Below, one piece after another: positions 33,473-42,606 of a stretch of DNA of 64,000 nucleotides. Source of the DNA: Frateuria terrea (GTDB taxonomy: Bacteria; Pseudomonadota; Gammaproteobacteria; Xanthomonadales; Rhodanobacteraceae); contig NZ_FOXL01000002.1 in NCBI RefSeq assembly GCF_900115705.1, positions 434,001 to 498,000 on the forward strand. Reading direction: 5' to 3'. Both the position numbers and the translations under genes were made by a program. The first letter of the stretch is position 1, and each line of letters opens with the position of its first letter. The notes under the pieces are model-generated. The model was not told where the DNA came from, searched no databases, and saw nothing but the letters and a program-made list of their open reading frames with translations.

Positions 33473-34180
33473 ATGCCCCGACTCCCGCGCCTCGAGCTGC
33501 CTGGCGTACCGCTGCACATCACCCAGCGGGGCATCAACAAGGGCGCCATCTTCCTTGACGAAGAGGATCGCTACCACTTCAGGCACCTGCTACGCAGGGC
33601 CTTTCGCGACCAGGCCGTCGCACTTCATGCATTCGTCCTGATGGACAACCACTTCCATCTGCTGGTCACACCGGCGGCCGTCGGGACGCTTTCGAACGCC
33701 ATGGGGCGGGTCGGCCAAGCCTACGTCCAGGCCTTCAACCTCAGGCATCACCGATGCGGGGCGCTTTGGCAGGGACGGTTCAAATCCTGCCTCGTGCAGA
33801 GCGAGCGCTACCTGCTGACGGTCATGCGTTACATCGAGCTCAACCCGGTACGCGCCGCCATGGTCGATGCGCCGGAGGACTATCGCTGGTCGAGCGTGCA
33901 CACCCACCTGGGTCGCGCTCGCGATCCGCTCGTTACGCCGCACCCGCTCTACCTCGCGCTCGGAAGCGACCCAACCGCACGCGCCGATGCCTATCGACGG
34001 TGGCTCGACGCCGGCATCGCACCGGATGACCTGCACCACCTACGAGCGTACGCCCGCCAGGAGCGAGCACTTGGCGACGAACGATTCCAGCGCATGGTCG
34101 AAACCACGCTGGGACGACCTGCCAGCTGCCGCCCGCGCGGCCGACCCGCCAAGCGGGCGAGCCAGAGGGGACTTAATTAG
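33473..34180 (+). CDS. REP-associated tyrosine transposase (RAYT)
   Basis: A 235-residue protein of the TnpA_REP/Y1 transposase type. Hallmarks are RLELPGVPLHITQRGINK, ALHAFVLMDNHFHLLVTP with the metal-binding HxH (HFHLL), FKSCLVQSERYLLTVMRYIELNPVRA with the catalytic tyrosine region, and DYRWSSVHTHLG. The start at 33473 gives the family N-terminus. The last 12 or so codons lie in the duplicated right-end repeat, so the stop codon is part of the element end. The truncated copy at 31912 shares its N-terminus. Confidence 0.92.
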   Translation: MPRLPRLELPGVPLHITQRGINKGAIFLDEEDRYHFRHLLRRAFRDQAVALHAFVLMDNHFHLLVTPAAVGTLSNAMGRVGQAYVQAFNLRHHRCGALWQGRFKSCLVQSERYLLTVMRYIELNPVRAAMVDAPEDYRWSSVHTHLGRARDPLVTPHPLYLALGSDPTARADAYRRWLDAGIAPDDLHHLRAYARQERALGDERFQRMVETTLGRPASCRPRGRPAKRASQRGLN

Positions 34181-34273
34181 CCACGTCCCCTTTTTTCCCA
34201 GCTGCCGCCCGCGCGGCCGACCCCGCCAAGCGGGCGAGCCAGAGGGGACTTAATTGGCCACGTCCCCTTTTTT
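34122..34273. repeat. Tandem duplication of the RAYT element's right end
   Basis: Two units of about 76 bases (34122-34197 and 34198-34273) differ by one inserted C and a few changes. Each holds a GC-rich hairpin (CCCGCCAAGCGGG type) and the inverted end GGGGACTTAATT.GCCACGTC. In the first copy ATTAG supplies the stop of the transposase gene; in the second it is ATTGG. Confidence 0.85.
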
Positions 34274-34304
34274 TGCTCAAATATTCTAATTCACAGACCT
34301 CTGG

Positions 34305-35114
34305 TTACGGAAGCCTTGTGGCCTTTTTTCCTACCGCTTCACACAGAAATCCGTGATCCGTGATGTTCGTCGTAATAACATCCATTCCTGGAGGGCACAT
34401 CGCAGCAAAGTAGGCATCCCCAACAGCACGACACAGAGACTTGTTGAATCTCAGGGGGCCATCTACCTTAATCGCTTTAAGCGCTTTTCGGCGTTGCTGA
34501 TTTTCGCGCTTGCTTGCGGCTTCGTCACCGAGATTGTCCGGATGAAGCGCATCTATCAATTTCGTCAACAACGTTTGATTTTGCGAAAGATACATTGCCG
34601 CCGCGCACCGCTCCCCTCCAAGGCAGTTGAAGGAATCGTTTGGTCCACGTAGCTCACCCGCCTCTCCTCGCGCAAGATCACCTGCATTAAAGCATGCCAA
34701 CGACTGTACTGCGGCACACTGGCTAGGTCTGCGCGCCTGCTTCCATAGGCTCGCAATTTTCAAGGAAAATGCTTGGAGCATTTCTCGCTTCAGATCGGAA
34801 CGCGGCCCGTCAGGGTTGGCTTTAAATGCTTCACTCAACTCGACCGCAAGCGCACGTATAGCCGAATCCTTTTTTCTGCCCGCCACCGAGTGCAACGCGG
34901 TAAGCACAAGGAATGCTTCCGCAGGGTTTTCGGCCGCAACCAGCTTATTATGCGCATCGCAGAGTGTACGCAACAACCCAGCCAACAGCTCTCTTAGAGC
35001 ATAATAAGGAACTTCCGCTGGCTGATTTGCGGAAATAAACGACCTGGCGGAAGAACCCGCTTGCAAATCAGCAATTTCGACTAAAACAGTCGTGTCCAAG
35101 AAGCTCCCTGCCAT
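34305..35114 (-). CDS. PIN-like nuclease, third gene of an uncharacterised operon
   Basis: A 269-residue protein. It starts SFLDTTVLVEIAD, the first PIN strand with Asp7, then PYYALRELLAGL with Glu42, the usual second acid. A helical middle part of about 170 residues (with cysteines in SQCAAVQSLACFNAGD and FNCLGGERCAAAM) is unlike simple VapC toxins. The C-terminus returns to the PIN pattern with AVGDAYFAAMCPPGMDVITTNITDHGFLCEAV, where the two aspartates would complete the site. It would act as a metal-dependent RNase. Its ATG overlaps the stop of the upstream gene by one base (TAATG). The region is clearly AT-richer than the rest of the window, which suggests transfer. Confidence 0.75.
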   Translation of the reverse strand: MAGSFLDTTVLVEIADLQAGSSARSFISANQPAEVPYYALRELLAGLLRTLCDAHNKLVAAENPAEAFLVLTALHSVAGRKKDSAIRALAVELSEAFKANPDGPRSDLKREMLQAFSLKIASLWKQARRPSQCAAVQSLACFNAGDLARGEAGELRGPNDSFNCLGGERCAAAMYLSQNQTLLTKLIDALHPDNLGDEAASKRENQQRRKALKAIKVDGPLRFNKSLCRAVGDAYFAAMCPPGMDVITTNITDHGFLCEAVGKKATRLP

Positions 35115-35821
35115 TAGTCACTCCGACCGAATAGTTCGGACTGCAATTCCTCCTTGACCTCGGGCTCGGCCATGAGATCATCGGATTCCATCAAAAGTTT
35201 CACTAATGCATTGACAGCCTCGTGATCGCCCCTCCAGCCTTGTTCTCTCAATGTATCAGTCATATCAACCGCCTCGCTCAATTTGACGGCCGGATTAGAT
35301 GCAAGAGATGCCAATACGCTGACTAAAGAATTAAGCGCAGGCAGGGTTAGCTCGTCTGGAGTTGCAGCAAGAGCCGCGCGGCGAATGAAAGAGACTACGG
35401 CACCGTAATCTTCATTGAACGTTGTTTTTTTGTACGCTTCCTTCATTAGAGCCGCGATCGTCGCAAGGGAACTACCCACGGTATCGAGGTCAGCGGTGGC
35501 ATAGGACTCTAGTGCCCGCCTAGCATCCGTTCGCGCTCTATCAATATAGGTTTGGAGTTGACCCGCCTCTGTGTGTTCGTCAAAAAACTGGGGATAGAGG
35601 CGATCAGCTGATGCGATTTCATCGAGGGATGCTGCATTCGAGATAAACTTCGTCCCGAGCTCATCGGAAAATGTAGCGAACGCCTCCCAAACTTGAAGTT
35701 TTTTGTCGATTTCGCTGGGCGTGTCTGCAGCGCCGCTAAGGGAAGGCGGTGTGTTTTCACGGCTGGATCGGAAAACTTCTTTCCACAGGCCCTGAGGAAG
35801 AACGGTGAAGTCTATGCTCAT
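35114..35821 (-). CDS. Unknown protein, second gene of the PIN-like operon
   Basis: I recognise no family. The 235-residue product is soluble, acidic and mostly helical, with long stretches such as EIDKKLQVWEAFATFSDELGTKF, YIDRARTDARRALESYATADLDTVGSSLATIAALMKEAYKK and ALNSLVSVLASLASNPAVKLSEAVDM. It ends EEVKEELQSELFGRSD-like, an acidic tail. No signal peptide, membrane helix or catalytic motif is visible. Its ATG overlaps the stop codon of the upstream gene by four bases (ATGA), and its own stop overlaps the start of the PIN-like gene by one base, so all three are translated together. It could be an antitoxin, an adaptor or a structural partner. Confidence 0.72.
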   Translation of the reverse strand: MSIDFTVLPQGLWKEVFRSSRENTPPSLSGAADTPSEIDKKLQVWEAFATFSDELGTKFISNAASLDEIASADRLYPQFFDEHTEAGQLQTYIDRARTDARRALESYATADLDTVGSSLATIAALMKEAYKKTTFNEDYGAVVSFIRRAALAATPDELTLPALNSLVSVLASLASNPAVKLSEAVDMTDTLREQGWRGDHEAVNALVKLLMESDDLMAEPEVKEELQSELFGRSD

Positions 35822-36525
35822 GCGGGCCTCCCAAGCACCTTGTCTATGTCACGCCTTAGGACGTGGACGTAACCTTTAAACCACTCGGGTATTTGAAGCT
35901 TAGAGAGAGGGATCGACCCTATATTACCCCTATCGAAATCGACCAATACGCGACAGATCCTCTTCTCAATGGGCGCTTCCATTATATCGGGATCCACATT
36001 AAGCTTAATTGTCTTTCGCTCAGACCGTATCCGCACAAAGGCGAAAGATTTCTCATCCTCAAACCGAAAAGTCAATTCCGGAACATTCCTAGAAGAATCG
36101 ATGGGCTGGTCGAAAACTTTCTGTTCAGGCCACCTAATAAGATCCAGGCCAAGAAGAAATTCCCTAGCGTCACTGATTTCAGGAAAATCTTTCGCGAAAA
36201 CCACACGAGCGCTGATCCGCGTAAGCTCGATAAGCTCTAAGCCGGACCGCCAAACCTCAAAGGCTTCTGAAACAGATTTTAATGCCTGAGATTGAAGCAC
36301 CTGTTCGCTACGGAGAGTAATTGTCGACTGAGTCAGACCCGTATTTATCTGATACCCATTGCCCGACAATATTTGCTGATTGGGGGTGCCATCTTGCACA
36401 CCGAGATCGGGCCAAATCCGCTTCATTGCAGCGGCAATTTCACCAGCCCGATCCCATAAGCTAAACGCCTCCTTGTACTGAATTTGGAAGACGAGACTGT
36501 GCGTCTTGAAGGCGTCTAGAAACAT
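35818..36525 (-). CDS. Unknown protein, first gene of the PIN-like operon
   Basis: A 235-residue protein of mixed alpha/beta type. It starts MFLDAFKTHSLVFQIQYKEAFSLWDRAGEIAAAM and contains TGLTQSTITLRSEQVLQSQ, LIELTRISARVVFAKDFPEISDAREFLLG and VRIRSERKTIKLNVDPDIMEAPIEKRICRVLVDFDRG. This layout recalls the sporadically distributed TIGR04255-type proteins, but I cannot confirm it. No catalytic motif is visible. A GGGGGA ribosome binding site lies just before the ATG, and an AT-rich promoter-like stretch precedes it, so the operon probably has its own promoter despite lying behind icmF on the same strand. Confidence 0.72.
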   Translation of the reverse strand: MFLDAFKTHSLVFQIQYKEAFSLWDRAGEIAAAMKRIWPDLGVQDGTPNQQILSGNGYQINTGLTQSTITLRSEQVLQSQALKSVSEAFEVWRSGLELIELTRISARVVFAKDFPEISDAREFLLGLDLIRWPEQKVFDQPIDSSRNVPELTFRFEDEKSFAFVRIRSERKTIKLNVDPDIMEAPIEKRICRVLVDFDRGNIGSIPLSKLQIPEWFKGYVHVLRRDIDKVLGRPA

Positions 36526-36625
36526 ACTTCCCCCAAAAAGTTATTGTCGATAGAAGTCGCGATCGAAGAGCATCTAACACGTGGCGTTTGGAAGGCCCTC
36601 GCCAGGAGAGGCATCAGGCGTAAGT

Positions 36626-39600
36626 CTACATATTCCGCCGATATTCCCCACCCACCTCATACAACGCGTGGCTAATCTGCCCCAACGAGTTGTACTTCAC
36701 GGCTTCGACCAACTGCTCGAACACGTTCTTCCGCTCCCGCGCCGTCTGCTGCAACCGCTTCAAACTCTCCGGCTCCAACCCATTCCGCGCCTCCCCGAAC
36801 GCCCGCACATTCGCAATCTGCTGCCCCTTCTCCTCCTCCGTCGACCGAATCAGCTCGATCTCGGTCGCCACCTCCCCACCATGCTCCTTGGCGAGGAACG
36901 TATTCACCCCGATCAGCGGCAGCGAGCCGTCGTGCTTCTTGTGCTCGTAGTACAGCGACTCTTCCTGAATCTTGCCGCGCTGGTACATGGTGTCCATGGC
37001 GCCGAGCACGCCACCGCGCTCGCTGATCGCCTCGAACTCCTTGTAGACGGCCTCTTCCACCAGGTCGGTCAGCTCCTCGACGATGTAGCTGCCCTGCCAG
37101 GGGTTCTCGTTGAAGTTGAGGCCCAGTTCCTTGTTGATGATCATCTGGATCGCCACGGCGCGGCGCACGGACTCTTCGGTCGGCGTGGTGATGGCTTCGT
37201 CGTAGGCGTTGGTGTGCAGGCTGTTGCAGTTGTCGAACAGCGCGTAGAGCGCCTGCAGCGTGGTGCGGATGTCGTTGAACTGGATCTCCTGCGCGTGCAG
37301 TGACCGGCCGGAGGTCTGGATGTGGTACTTCATCATCTGGCTGCGCGGGCTGGCGCCGTAGCGCTCGCGCATGGCGCGGGCCCAGATGCGGCGGGCGACG
37401 CGGCCGATGACGGTGTACTCCGGGTCCATGCCGTTACTGAAGAAGAAGCTCAGGTTCGGCGCGAAATCGTCGATGTGCATGCCCCGGGCGAGGTAGTACT
37501 CGACGATGGTGAAGCCGTTGGAGAGGGTGAAGGCGAGCTGGCTGATCGGGTTCGCGCCGGCTTCGGCGATGTGGTAGCCGGAGATGGACACCGAGTAGAA
37601 GTTGCGGACCTTGTGCTCGACGAAGTACTGCTGGATGTCGCCCATCATGCGCAGGGCGAATTCGGTGGAGAAGATGCAGGTGTTCTGCGCCTGGTCTTCC
37701 TTGAGGATGTCGGCCTGCACGGTGCCGCGCACGGCCTGCAGGGTGTCCTGCTTGATGCGGGCGTAGGTCTCGGCGTCGACGAGCTGGTCGCCGGTGACGC
37801 CAAGCAGGCCGAGGCCGAGCCCGTCGTTGCCCTTGGGTAGCTCGCCGGAGTAGCGCGGGCGCTCGCGGCCTTCGTAGAGCTTGGCGATGGTCTTCTCGGC
37901 CTCGGCCCAGCGGGCGGCGTCGGCCTTGAGGTGCTTCTCCACGTTCTGGTCGATCGCGGTGTTCATGAACATCGCCAGGATCATCGGCGCCGGGCCGTTG
38001 ATGGTCATGGAGACCGAGGTGGTCGGCGCGGAGAGGTCGAAGCCCGAGTAGAGCTTCTTCATGTCGTCCAGGGTGGCGATGTTGACGCCGGAGTTGCCGA
38101 TCTTGCCGTAGATGTCCGGGCGCGGGGCCGGGTCTTCGCCGTACAGGGTGACCGAGTCGAACGCGGTGGACAGTCGCGTCGCGGCGCCGCCCTGGCTCAG
38201 GTAGTGGAAGCGGCGGTTGGTGCGCTCCGGGGTGCCCTCGCCGGCGAACATGCGGGTGGGGTCTTCGCCGGTGCGGCGGTACGGGTAGACGCCGCCGGTG
38301 TAGGGGTAGTGGCCGGGGAGGTTTTCCTTGCCGAGGAAGAGCAGCTGGTCGCCCCAGTTGTTCGTCTTGGGCGGGGCGACCTTCGGGATCTTCTGGTGGC
38401 TCAGGGATTCGCGGTAGTTCTCGACGCGGATGGTCTTGCCGCGGACCTGGTATTCGTTGACGTCTTTGGTGACGGACTCGCGCAGGGCGGGCCAGTCGCG
38501 CAGCAGGTGCACAGACTCGGCGGAGAGTTCTTTCACCGCTTCGTTGTAGCGCTCGCGCAGCAGGGTCAGGGTGCGGTCGCCCTCGGCCTTGAGCTGGTCG
38601 ACCGGGTAGCGGTCCAGCGGCTTGGGCAGCGAGTCGTCGCCCAACTCTTTGAGCGATTCGTAGTAGTGCTGCGCCTTGCTGGCCGCTTCGGCCTGGCGGG
38701 CGATGGAGCCGTTGATGCCCCTGCCCTGCTCGGCGATCTCGGCCAGGTAGCGCACGCGGCTGCCGGGGATGAGCACGGTGGCGCGCGGTTCCTTGAGCGC
38801 GGTGTCGACGTTCGGTGCGAAGTCGCAGTGCGGGCTGCCGATGGCCTGGCCGTGCCTGGCGCTGACTTTTTCGCGCAGCAGGCGACACAGGTTGGAGAAC
38901 ATCCAGGTCACGCCCGGGTCGTTGAACTGGCTGGCGATGGTCGGGTAGACCGGCACCTCCTCGTCCTTCAGGGCGAAGGCGGTGCGGTTGCGCTTCCACT
39001 GCTTGCGCACGTCGCGCAGGGCGTCTTCGGCGCCGCGCTTGTCGAACTTGTTGAGCACGATCAGCTCGGCGAAGTCGATCATGTCGATCTTCTCGAGCTG
39101 GCTGGCGGCGCCGTAGTCGGACGTCATCACGTACATGGGGAAGTCGACCAGGTCGACGATCTCCGAATCGCTCTGGCCGATGCCGGCGGTTTCCACGATC
39201 ACCAGGTCGTAGGGCTGGCTCTTGAGGAACGCGATGCAGTCCTTGAGCACCTCGTTGGTGGCCATGTGCTGGCGGCGGGTGGCCATGGAGCGCATGTACA
39301 CGCGGTGGGAGCGCAAGCTGTTCATGCGGATGCGGTCGCCCAGCAGCGCGCCGCCGGAGCGGCGGCGGGTCGGGTCCACCGCGAGCACGGCGACGCGCAT
39401 GCCGGGGAAGGCGTGCAGGAAGCGCAGCAGCAGTTCGTCCACCACGGACGACTTGCCGGCGCCGCCGGTGCCGGTGAGGCCCAGCACCGGGGTCTTGCGG
39501 CCGGCCAGCTCCCATTCCTTGCGCAGGCGGGCAAGCTCGCCCTCGCCGAGGCGGGATTCCTCGATGTCGGTGAGCATGTGGCCGACGGAGATCTCGTCGT

Positions 39601-40111
39601 CGATGTCGACCTTGGACACGCCGGGCTGCTCGGCCTTCAGGCGCTGGGCCTGGGCGGCGCGGGTGCGCTGGATGACGTCCTCGATCATCTCGGTCAGGCC
39701 CATCTTCATCCCGTCGTTGGGGTGGTAGATGCGCTCGACGCCGTAGGCCTGCAGCTCGCGGATTTCTTCCGGGGTGATGGTGCCGCCGCCACCGCCGAAT
39801 ACGCGGATGTGGCTGGCGCCGCGCTCGCGCAGCATGTCCACCATGTACTTGAAATACTCGACGTGGCCGCCCTGGTAGGAGGACAGCGCGATGGCGTCGG
39901 CGTCTTCCTGCAGCGCGGCGCGCACGACGTCTTCCACCGAGCGGTTGTGGCCCAGGTGGATCACCTCGGCGCCCTGGCCCTGGATGATGCGGCGCATGAT
40001 GTTGATCGCCGCGTCGTGCCCGTCGAACAGGCTGGCGGCGGTGACGAAACGCAGCGGGGTGGTTTCGGCCTGCGCGGCGGCGGCGGGGACGAGGTTGGCG
40101 GGGGAACTCAT
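36626..40111 (-). CDS. icmF: Fused isobutyryl-CoA mutase IcmF
   Basis: A 1161-residue enzyme in the IcmF order. First is the B12-binding domain with FDGHDAAIN, where His32 is the lower cobalt ligand (about 20-150). Then the MeaB-like G-protein chaperone ([59 protein letters not shown]). Last is the mutase barrel ([68 protein letters not shown]). It interconverts isobutyryl-CoA and n-butyryl-CoA with adenosylcobalamin, and in some species isovaleryl/pivalyl-CoA. RMFAGEG replaces the TRQYAGF-type stretch of methylmalonyl-CoA mutase, favouring IcmF. No cobalamin riboswitch is visible upstream. Confidence 0.93.
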   Translation of the reverse strand: MSSPANLVPAAAAQAETTPLRFVTAASLFDGHDAAINIMRRIIQGQGAEVIHLGHNRSVEDVVRAALQEDADAIALSSYQGGHVEYFKYMVDMLRERGASHIRVFGGGGGTITPEEIRELQAYGVERIYHPNDGMKMGLTEMIEDVIQRTRAAQAQRLKAEQPGVSKVDIDDEISVGHMLTDIEESRLGEGELARLRKEWELAGRKTPVLGLTGTGGAGKSSVVDELLLRFLHAFPGMRVAVLAVDPTRRRSGGALLGDRIRMNSLRSHRVYMRSMATRRQHMATNEVLKDCIAFLKSQPYDLVIVETAGIGQSDSEIVDLVDFPMYVMTSDYGAASQLEKIDMIDFAELIVLNKFDKRGAEDALRDVRKQWKRNRTAFALKDEEVPVYPTIASQFNDPGVTWMFSNLCRLLREKVSARHGQAIGSPHCDFAPNVDTALKEPRATVLIPGSRVRYLAEIAEQGRGINGSIARQAEAASKAQHYYESLKELGDDSLPKPLDRYPVDQLKAEGDRTLTLLRERYNEAVKELSAESVHLLRDWPALRESVTKDVNEYQVRGKTIRVENYRESLSHQKIPKVAPPKTNNWGDQLLFLGKENLPGHYPYTGGVYPYRRTGEDPTRMFAGEGTPERTNRRFHYLSQGGAATRLSTAFDSVTLYGEDPAPRPDIYGKIGNSGVNIATLDDMKKLYSGFDLSAPTTSVSMTINGPAPMILAMFMNTAIDQNVEKHLKADAARWAEAEKTIAKLYEGRERPRYSGELPKGNDGLGLGLLGVTGDQLVDAETYARIKQDTLQAVRGTVQADILKEDQAQNTCIFSTEFALRMMGDIQQYFVEHKVRNFYSVSISGYHIAEAGANPISQLAFTLSNGFTIVEYYLARGMHIDDFAPNLSFFFSNGMDPEYTVIGRVARRIWARAMRERYGASPRSQMMKYHIQTSGRSLHAQEIQFNDIRTTLQALYALFDNCNSLHTNAYDEAITTPTEESVRRAVAIQMIINKELGLNFNENPWQGSYIVEELTDLVEEAVYKEFEAISERGGVLGAMDTMYQRGKIQEESLYYEHKKHDGSLPLIGVNTFLAKEHGGEVATEIELIRSTEEEKGQQIANVRAFGEARNGLEPESLKRLQQTARERKNVFEQLVEAVKYNSLGQISHALYEVGGEYRRNM

Positions 40112-40420
40112 GGGGACTCCGACATCGGTGCTCTGAACCTCCCGATTCTAGTGGATCGGGGTTAAGGGCGCGGGGAGTCGGGGTGGTCGGGGCGAGGTGC
40201 GCTGGCCCGGGTCAGGGACGCGCGGTGCTCTAGCAGCGGATGGCCCAGGCCGCAGGCAGGCGTAGTTCGGGTGGGGCTTCGCGTGACTCGATCCCTTGTT
40301 ACACGCTTCGAGCGGGTTTGCCCGCAAGCCTTGGCCCCACACCCCGGCCCTCACCCCGGAGGGAGAGGGACCGAAGCTGCGCGCCGGGACGCGGATCGCG
40401 CCTGGGTGGCCGCGGTCGGG
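40112..40420. other. Intergenic stretch with a palindrome-like repeat, no gene seen
   Basis: No gene is recognisable. Around 40335-40375 the sequence CCCTCACCCCGGAGGGAGAG, flanked by GGCC-rich arms, resembles the CCCTCACCC...GCGAGAGGG stretch at 49011-49060, so a small interspersed repeat is likely. The 40 bases next to icmF presumably hold its promoter. Confidence 0.45.
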
Positions 40421-41485
40421 TCAGCCGCCCCGGCTGTCGGTGGAGGTCCAGGTGGACACCCAGGTCTTGCCTCCGTCGGTCGAGATGGCCCAGTGCTGTC
40501 GGCAGGTCTTGGCGGTGATGTCCGACCAGACGTTGCGGGTCAGCACGGTCTTGCCGTCGACCTCGTCCATGCCGACGAAGGTGCCCACACCGTCCTTGAA
40601 TCCGCCTGCCAGCGGCGCGGCGAGCGTGCCGGAGGTGCTGTTGGCGAGGTAGACCCGCCACTGCCGCGTCTTGCGATCGTAGAGGCGCAGCGCCAGGTCC
40701 TCGACATGATGGCCGTCGGGCCCCTCGACTTCGAGCTGGCCGATATTGGCCCAGTCGTCCCACACGCGATAAACCTCGTGGGTTCCGGCCAGGCGGCTCG
40801 TCGCGCCGGGGGCGGACAGCGGATGCAGCACCGCCTGGATGCGGGTCGACCAGCGGCCCATGTTGAAGTCGAAGTCGTGCTCCGGTCCGGTGCCCGGCGT
40901 GTGGTGCGTGTCGTAGTCGGGGGCTTTCTTCAGCCGGGTGAGCTGCGCGACGAAGTTGGTGACCCAGGTCTTGCCGCCGTCGAACGACGAGGCGATCTCG
41001 TAGTGGTAGGCGTTGGGCGTGATGTTCGACCAGATGTCGCGCTCGAGGACTTTCTTGCCGCCGGATTCGGTCCAGCCGTGGAACACGCCGCGGCCGTTCC
41101 TGAACTCGCCGTAGGTTGGCGCCTGCATGGTGCCTTCGTCGCTGCCGGCGAACTGCTCGCTCCACTGCCCGGACGTGGGGTTGTAGAGAAACAGCGTCAG
41201 GCCCTGGAAGTGGCCGCCGGGGCCGGCCGCTTCGATCTTTTCCAGGTTAGCCTTGCCGTTCCACAGGGGCTGGTCGATCACCGTGCCGGTGAATCGGGTC
41301 CACGCGCCGACGCCCGAGGGCGTGACGTCGCGGCTCTTGATCTGGGTCTTCCACGTGCCGAAGTGGAAATCGAAGGCGTGCTGCTGATCCTCGCCCCTGG
41401 CCGTGCCCGCGATCGATGCGGACTGCCATCCGATCGTCGCCGCGAGCACGAGCAGGCACGCCCGGAAGTTCGTCTTTGCATGCAT
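40421..41485 (-). CDS. Secreted protein with two copies of one domain, unknown function
   Basis: A 354-residue protein with a signal peptide ending ASIAG. The mature part has two homologous halves: HAFDFHFGTWKTQIKSRDV ... FLYNPTSGQWSEQFAGSDEGTM ... RDIWSNITPNAYHYEIASSFDGGKTWV, and HDFDFNMGRWSTRIQAVL ... RLYDRKTRQWRVYLANSTSGTL ... RNVWSDITAKTCRQHWAISTDGGKTWV. Each half of about 150 residues has the strand pattern of DUF1579-like domains; no activity is known. An AAGGTG ribosome binding site points to the ATG at 41485 rather than the GTG at 41494. It lies downstream of the outer-membrane protein at 41546 with about 60 bases between, so the two probably share an operon. Confidence 0.8.
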   Translation of the reverse strand: MHAKTNFRACLLVLAATIGWQSASIAGTARGEDQQHAFDFHFGTWKTQIKSRDVTPSGVGAWTRFTGTVIDQPLWNGKANLEKIEAAGPGGHFQGLTLFLYNPTSGQWSEQFAGSDEGTMQAPTYGEFRNGRGVFHGWTESGGKKVLERDIWSNITPNAYHYEIASSFDGGKTWVTNFVAQLTRLKKAPDYDTHHTPGTGPEHDFDFNMGRWSTRIQAVLHPLSAPGATSRLAGTHEVYRVWDDWANIGQLEVEGPDGHHVEDLALRLYDRKTRQWRVYLANSTSGTLAAPLAGGFKDGVGTFVGMDEVDGKTVLTRNVWSDITAKTCRQHWAISTDGGKTWVSTWTSTDSRGG

Positions 41486-41545
41486 GGTGGTCACCTTGTT
41501 GGTTGGAGTACCTGCCGGCGCGAGGCCGGTCCTGCCCGGCCCGCG

Positions 41546-42520
41546 TCAGTGCACGTAGTTGATGGCGATCGCCGGCGTGACCGAGCGGGTGACGTTGTGC
41601 CCGCCGGGAATCACGCGCACGCCCAGCAGCACGCCCACGTTGGCGTTGAAGTTGTATTCCACCGCCGGTGCGAAGCCGAACGCCTCGCTGCGGCCGGAGC
41701 TCGCGCGCACGGGTGTCGCCGGCAGGCCGAGCGGGTCGTCGTAGCCGGCCACGTGGGTGGCATCGCTGCGGCTGTAGGTGAGGTCCAGCGCCAGCACCCA
41801 GCGGCGGGTGAGGCTGTATTCGACCGAGGTGCCCAGGTAGAACGCGTCGCCCGGCATGGCCCGGCCGTGGAACTGCGGGCCGGTGCCGTAGCTGCTCACG
41901 CCGTCGACGTCGGCGTGTCGGGCGAAGGTCCAGGTGGCGTTGAGGCGTGCGCGCAGGATGCGGCCGTTGGGCATCCAGAAGTAGGTCTGCGCATTGAGCG
42001 CCAGCGTGGTCGCCCAGGCGCCGCCGCCCATGCCGTCGGCCGAGCGCGCCAGGCGCTTGTAGCGGCCGGTCGGCACGGTTTCCTGCAGCATGAGGGCGAT
42101 CGTGGGGAACCAGCTGCCTTCGTGGAACCGCGTGAGGCGATATTGCGCCTGCAGGATCTGGTCGCCCGCGCCGATGCCGGAGCTGTTCGGGCCGTGGTGC
42201 AGGCCGTTGTAGCCGATGATCGGGATGGCGCCGACGGTGAGGTCGTCGGTCAGGCCGTAGAGCACGTAGGCACGCGAGCCGAAGCCGTCGTTGCCGCGGG
42301 TCTGCACGTCGTAGACGTAGGGCTCGATCAGCACGTGGCCGCGCGGCAGGGTCTCGGCGGAGTTGGCGAGCATCGGGCCGGTCCACCAGGCGTCGTCGCG
42401 GGACTGGCGGGAGGTGTCTGCGTCCTGTGCGAACGCGGTGGCAGCCAGCAGCCAGGCGAGGATGCCGCCGAGCAGCCGCAAGCCGCCCCGCCATGCCGTC
42501 GATTGCCGTTCGATACCCAC
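41546..42520 (-). CDS. Outer-membrane protein of the phenol-degradation MetA type
   Basis: A protein of about 324 residues. After a signal peptide (about residues 1-32, ending AFAQD) it has a barrel pattern: GPMLANSAETLPRGHVLIEPYVYDV, YVLYGLTDDLTVGAIPIIGYNG, GAGDQILQAQYRLTRF, ALMLQETVPTGRYKRL, and a C-terminal VGVLLGVRVIPGGHNVTRSVTPAIAINYVH. This matches the outer-membrane transporter family named after the MetA pathway of phenol degradation. The GTG at 42520 is chosen over the GTG at 42556 because a GGAGG ribosome binding site lies 7 bases upstream. It is divergent from a MocR regulator. Confidence 0.8.
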   Translation of the reverse strand: MGIERQSTAWRGGLRLLGGILAWLLAATAFAQDADTSRQSRDDAWWTGPMLANSAETLPRGHVLIEPYVYDVQTRGNDGFGSRAYVLYGLTDDLTVGAIPIIGYNGLHHGPNSSGIGAGDQILQAQYRLTRFHEGSWFPTIALMLQETVPTGRYKRLARSADGMGGGAWATTLALNAQTYFWMPNGRILRARLNATWTFARHADVDGVSSYGTGPQFHGRAMPGDAFYLGTSVEYSLTRRWVLALDLTYSRSDATHVAGYDDPLGLPATPVRASSGRSEAFGFAPAVEYNFNANVGVLLGVRVIPGGHNVTRSVTPAIAINYVH

Positions 42521-42606
42521 GCCCCTGCCTCCACCCTGTGTCGTGACGATGCGCACGATAGGCGGTGCAGTGGCTCGCGCGAATAGCCACTTCGGTATGA
42601 TCCGGC

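Larger units (their letters stand above)
33359..34274 (+). mobile_element. RAYT-type transposon-like element with inverted ends
   Basis: The left end reads AAAAGGGGACGTGGCGAATT and onward (33359-33381). An inverted copy occurs at 34172-34196 (ACTTAATTAGCCACGTCCCC) and again at 34249-34274. Between them lies one complete RAYT gene. Another partial AAAAGGGGAC occurs just to the left at 33342. RAYT transposases process palindromic REP-type sequences as single strands, so this looks like a self-contained domesticated or mobile unit. The right end is present twice in tandem. Confidence 0.7.

Noticed and set aside
37931-40165. Plus-strand open frame of 744 codons opposite icmF
   Set aside because: It is low-complexity (Val, Gly, Ala, Asp, His) and fully antisense to a confidently identified enzyme.
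40112-40250. Cobalamin riboswitch upstream of icmF
   Set aside because: The expected B12-box and long structured leader are not visible in the short gap.
40271-42586. Plus-strand open frame of 771 codons opposite two secreted protein genes
   Set aside because: No recognisable domain; the opposite strand has signal peptides and coherent barrel or repeat patterns.
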